Shown here one piece after another: positions 62,477 to 64,000 of a stretch of DNA of 64,000 nt. Numbering within the stretch: position 1 is the first letter of the stretch; every line of letters begins with the position of its first letter. The DNA comes from Balneolaceae bacterium (lineage in GTDB: Bacteria > Bacteroidota > Rhodothermia > Balneolales > Balneolaceae): assembly GCA_009711805.1 (NCBI GenBank), contig VEMX01000017.1, positions 1 to 64,000 of the forward strand. Direction: 5' to 3'. The notes beneath the pieces were generated by a model, which did not search any database, had not been told where the DNA came from, and was given only the letters and a program-made list of their open reading frames with translations. Made by a program: the position numbers and the translations under genes.

Positions 62477-63508
62477 TTATTCCTCTTCCCAGATGCCGAT
62501 GCTTTTTTCTCCCGTTGAATTGGCAGCAGCCCGAAACATAGAGCCCGTATTGGTTTTCATGGAAAAGTTGCCATACTTATCTACAGCAATAAAGCCTGCA
62601 TCGCCCGGCTCAAGCACATCGTCCACAAGATAATCCATAGATGCCTGAAGAGAAGTATCTTTAAACTCCATATAGGAAGCCAGGGTATGAGCCGAAACAC
62701 TCAGCATAATCTTTTCTCCCCACCCGGTTGAGGATACGGCAACCAGATCATTGGCATAGGTGCCTGAGCCAATAATTGGGACATCACCTACCCGACCATA
62801 CATTTTGTTGGTCATACCACCGGTTGAAGTGCCAGCCGCAAGCTTGCCGTTTTTGTCGAGGGCAACACAGCCAACGGTTCCATATTTCCAGCTTTTTTGT
62901 TCATCGGTAAGTGGCAGGCTTCCACTTTGTTTATTCGCTTCTTGCCATGCCTCATAGCGATGATCGGTATGAAAGTAGCTGCGTTCCACACGCTCTACAT
63001 CGGTTTCATCGGCAAATGTCTCGGCTCCATCCGCAGCAAAGAATACATGTTTAGAGTCAGTCATAACTTTACGTGCCAGTGAAATTGGATTTTTTACTGT
63101 AGTTACCCCGGTGATGGCTCCGGCATTTTTAGTAGAACCATCCATAATAGAGGCGTCCAGTTCATTTTTTCCTTCCGCAGTAAACACCGCACCTTTTCCG
63201 GCGTTGAAGAGCTCGTTGTCTTCGAGGTAGTTTACCGTTTGTTCAACGGCATCGAGGGCAGAGCCACCGTTTTTTAATACTTCAGAACCAATAGCAAGGG
63301 CTTCATCCAGCGATTCCATATACGCTTGCTTACGTTCTTCAGGCATATCTTTGGAAACATAGCCGGCGCCTCCATGCAGGGCTATGGCCCATTCTTTTTG
63401 TGTTTGTTCTGTAGTGTCGGCAGTAGAGTTATCGGTATTCTGCTTTACCTGGCAGGCAGTAACAGATAGCAGTAATAATATTGGGAGTAGTAAATAAAGT
63501 TTTTTCAT
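62477..63508 (-). CDS. Isoaspartyl peptidase / L-asparaginase (Ntn hydrolase)
   Basis: 343 residues, lipoprotein signal (lipobox SVTAC). IALHGGAGY, FNAGKGAVFTAEG and the autoprocessing nucleophile in KYGTVGCVALD (Thr) with TSTGGMTNKMYGRVGD mark the Ntn asparaginase 2 family. Precursor is probably cleaved before that Thr into two subunits; hydrolyses isoaspartyl dipeptides and asparagine at the envelope. Confidence 0.92.
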   Translation of the reverse strand: MKKLYLLLPILLLLSVTACQVKQNTDNSTADTTEQTQKEWAIALHGGAGYVSKDMPEERKQAYMESLDEALAIGSEVLKNGGSALDAVEQTVNYLEDNELFNAGKGAVFTAEGKNELDASIMDGSTKNAGAITGVTTVKNPISLARKVMTDSKHVFFAADGAETFADETDVERVERSYFHTDHRYEAWQEANKQSGSLPLTDEQKSWKYGTVGCVALDKNGKLAAGTSTGGMTNKMYGRVGDVPIIGSGTYANDLVAVSSTGWGEKIMLSVSAHTLASYMEFKDTSLQASMDYLVDDVLEPGDAGFIAVDKYGNFSMKTNTGSMFRAAANSTGEKSIGIWEEE

Positions 63509-63703
63509 AGTCAGTAATGTTTAATTTGGTGGATTATAATGAGCATTTTGGTTTTTAAAAACCTGAATGCGAGGAAGTTGCATTTGTTAACAGGAAGAAA
63601 GGAGGCAGTTCATCGAAAATACAGGGATGTTCATCGAAAAAATTTCTCAGATACGGAAGATCGTGGTTTCTTGGCAGTGCATTCAAAAACAAACCTTTTG
63701 ATT

Positions 63704-64000
63704 ATGAAAAATTCTAAGAAAACAATTCTGTTATCAATCTTTTTGGTAATCAGTTTATCAGGATGTTATTTAAAGTCGTTGCACCCCCTGGTTGAGCCAA
63801 AGGACTCTATTGAGGTTACGGGGCTTTCCGGTTCCTGGATGTCAGAATCTCAACGTTGGTCGTTCATCTATTCTCAGGAAGATTTTAAACAACATTTCGG
63901 GGAAGATGATTTTGACGCTGAGTTTGAAGATGATCAGCCATACCTGGTTATGCTCGAGCATTTTGAAGATAATGAAACAGATACCGTATTGTTTCAAGGC
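63704..64000 (+). CDS. Lipoprotein, partial (runs off the window)
   Basis: 99 codons seen, cut by the window end. Signal with lipobox SLSGC, then YLKSLHPLVEPKDSIEVTGL and GSWMSESQRWSFI, the opening of a family of Bacteroidota lipoproteins that begin 'HPLY' and 'L.G.W'. An acidic stretch EDDFDAEFEDD follows. The gap 63509-63703 before it holds nothing I recognise. Confidence 0.7.
   Translation, partial: MKNSKKTILLSIFLVISLSGCYLKSLHPLVEPKDSIEVTGLSGSWMSESQRWSFIYSQEDFKQHFGEDDFDAEFEDDQPYLVMLEHFEDNETDTVLFQG

Overview
The window looks like a chromosomal segment of a moderately low-GC, Gram-negative member of the Bacteroidota/Balneolota branch (Balneolaceae-like is my best guess, from gene content and style, not from any search). 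Pointers are a PorQ-type type IX secretion component, an LptD homologue, an Mla (MlaEFD) lipid-transport operon, several lipoproteins with a typical lipobox, weak Shine-Dalgarno signals, and promoter-like TTG-N21-TAnnTTTG pairs of the Bacteroidota type ahead of tRNA-Lys and ftsB. No rRNA, phage, CRISPR array or intact transposase gene was found; most of the window is housekeeping sequence.

Layout. 1-7.6 kb is read entirely on the minus strand: glycerol use (glpK, glpD), a nitroreductase, a patatin-like lipase, a small antitoxin-like gene coupled to a 5'-truncated nucleotidyltransferase remnant, a metalloenzyme and dtd. At 7.6-8.0 kb an AT-rich gene-free stretch holds one perfect and several near-perfect DnaA boxes, and transcription switches to the plus strand (DinB/YfiT, purM); this is a candidate replication origin. 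9.7-14 kb carries lineage-specific envelope genes and a frameshifted matrixin-like protease, then a 236-bp MITE-like element abutting the RNase P RNA gene. 14.5-24.4 kb holds an MgtC/DUF4010 membrane protein, smpB, a site-2 protease, arginine deiminase, a SirB1-like protein, a DUF3052 protein, a diheme cytochrome and a PadR-permease pair. 24.4-25.2 kb is a gene-free block of REP-like and diverged repeats. 25.3-34.2 kb contains an S9 peptidase, a NYN plus cold-shock-like fusion, an operon HIT-aroQ-flippase, tRNA-Lys and a secreted PLD+nuclease-like+HhH fusion.

34.2-44.9 kb holds ftsB, a ROK kinase, lptD, ribE/ribD, a PpiD-like chaperone and mlaD-mlaF-mlaE. 45-50.3 kb is a compact plus-strand run porQ, potassium channel, aroC, TPR, LysM/RlpA and CPBP protease. 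50.4-55.8 kb has an ECF sigma factor converging on a histidine kinase, then tig-clpP-clpX and tRNA-Leu. 56-64 kb has cutA, the Nif3 / zinc-ribbon-family pair, a yggS / two PspB-like membrane proteins / divIVA cluster, purine nucleoside phosphorylase, an acidic protein, an isoaspartyl peptidase and a truncated lipoprotein gene.

The most notable non-coding structure is a family of short elements bounded by TTAACCCGRATTATTCAC inverted repeats: a full 236-bp copy, a 92-bp derivative that has lost precisely the internal hairpin segment, and two solo ends. Two of these copies overlap stop codons and one sits directly upstream of rnpB.
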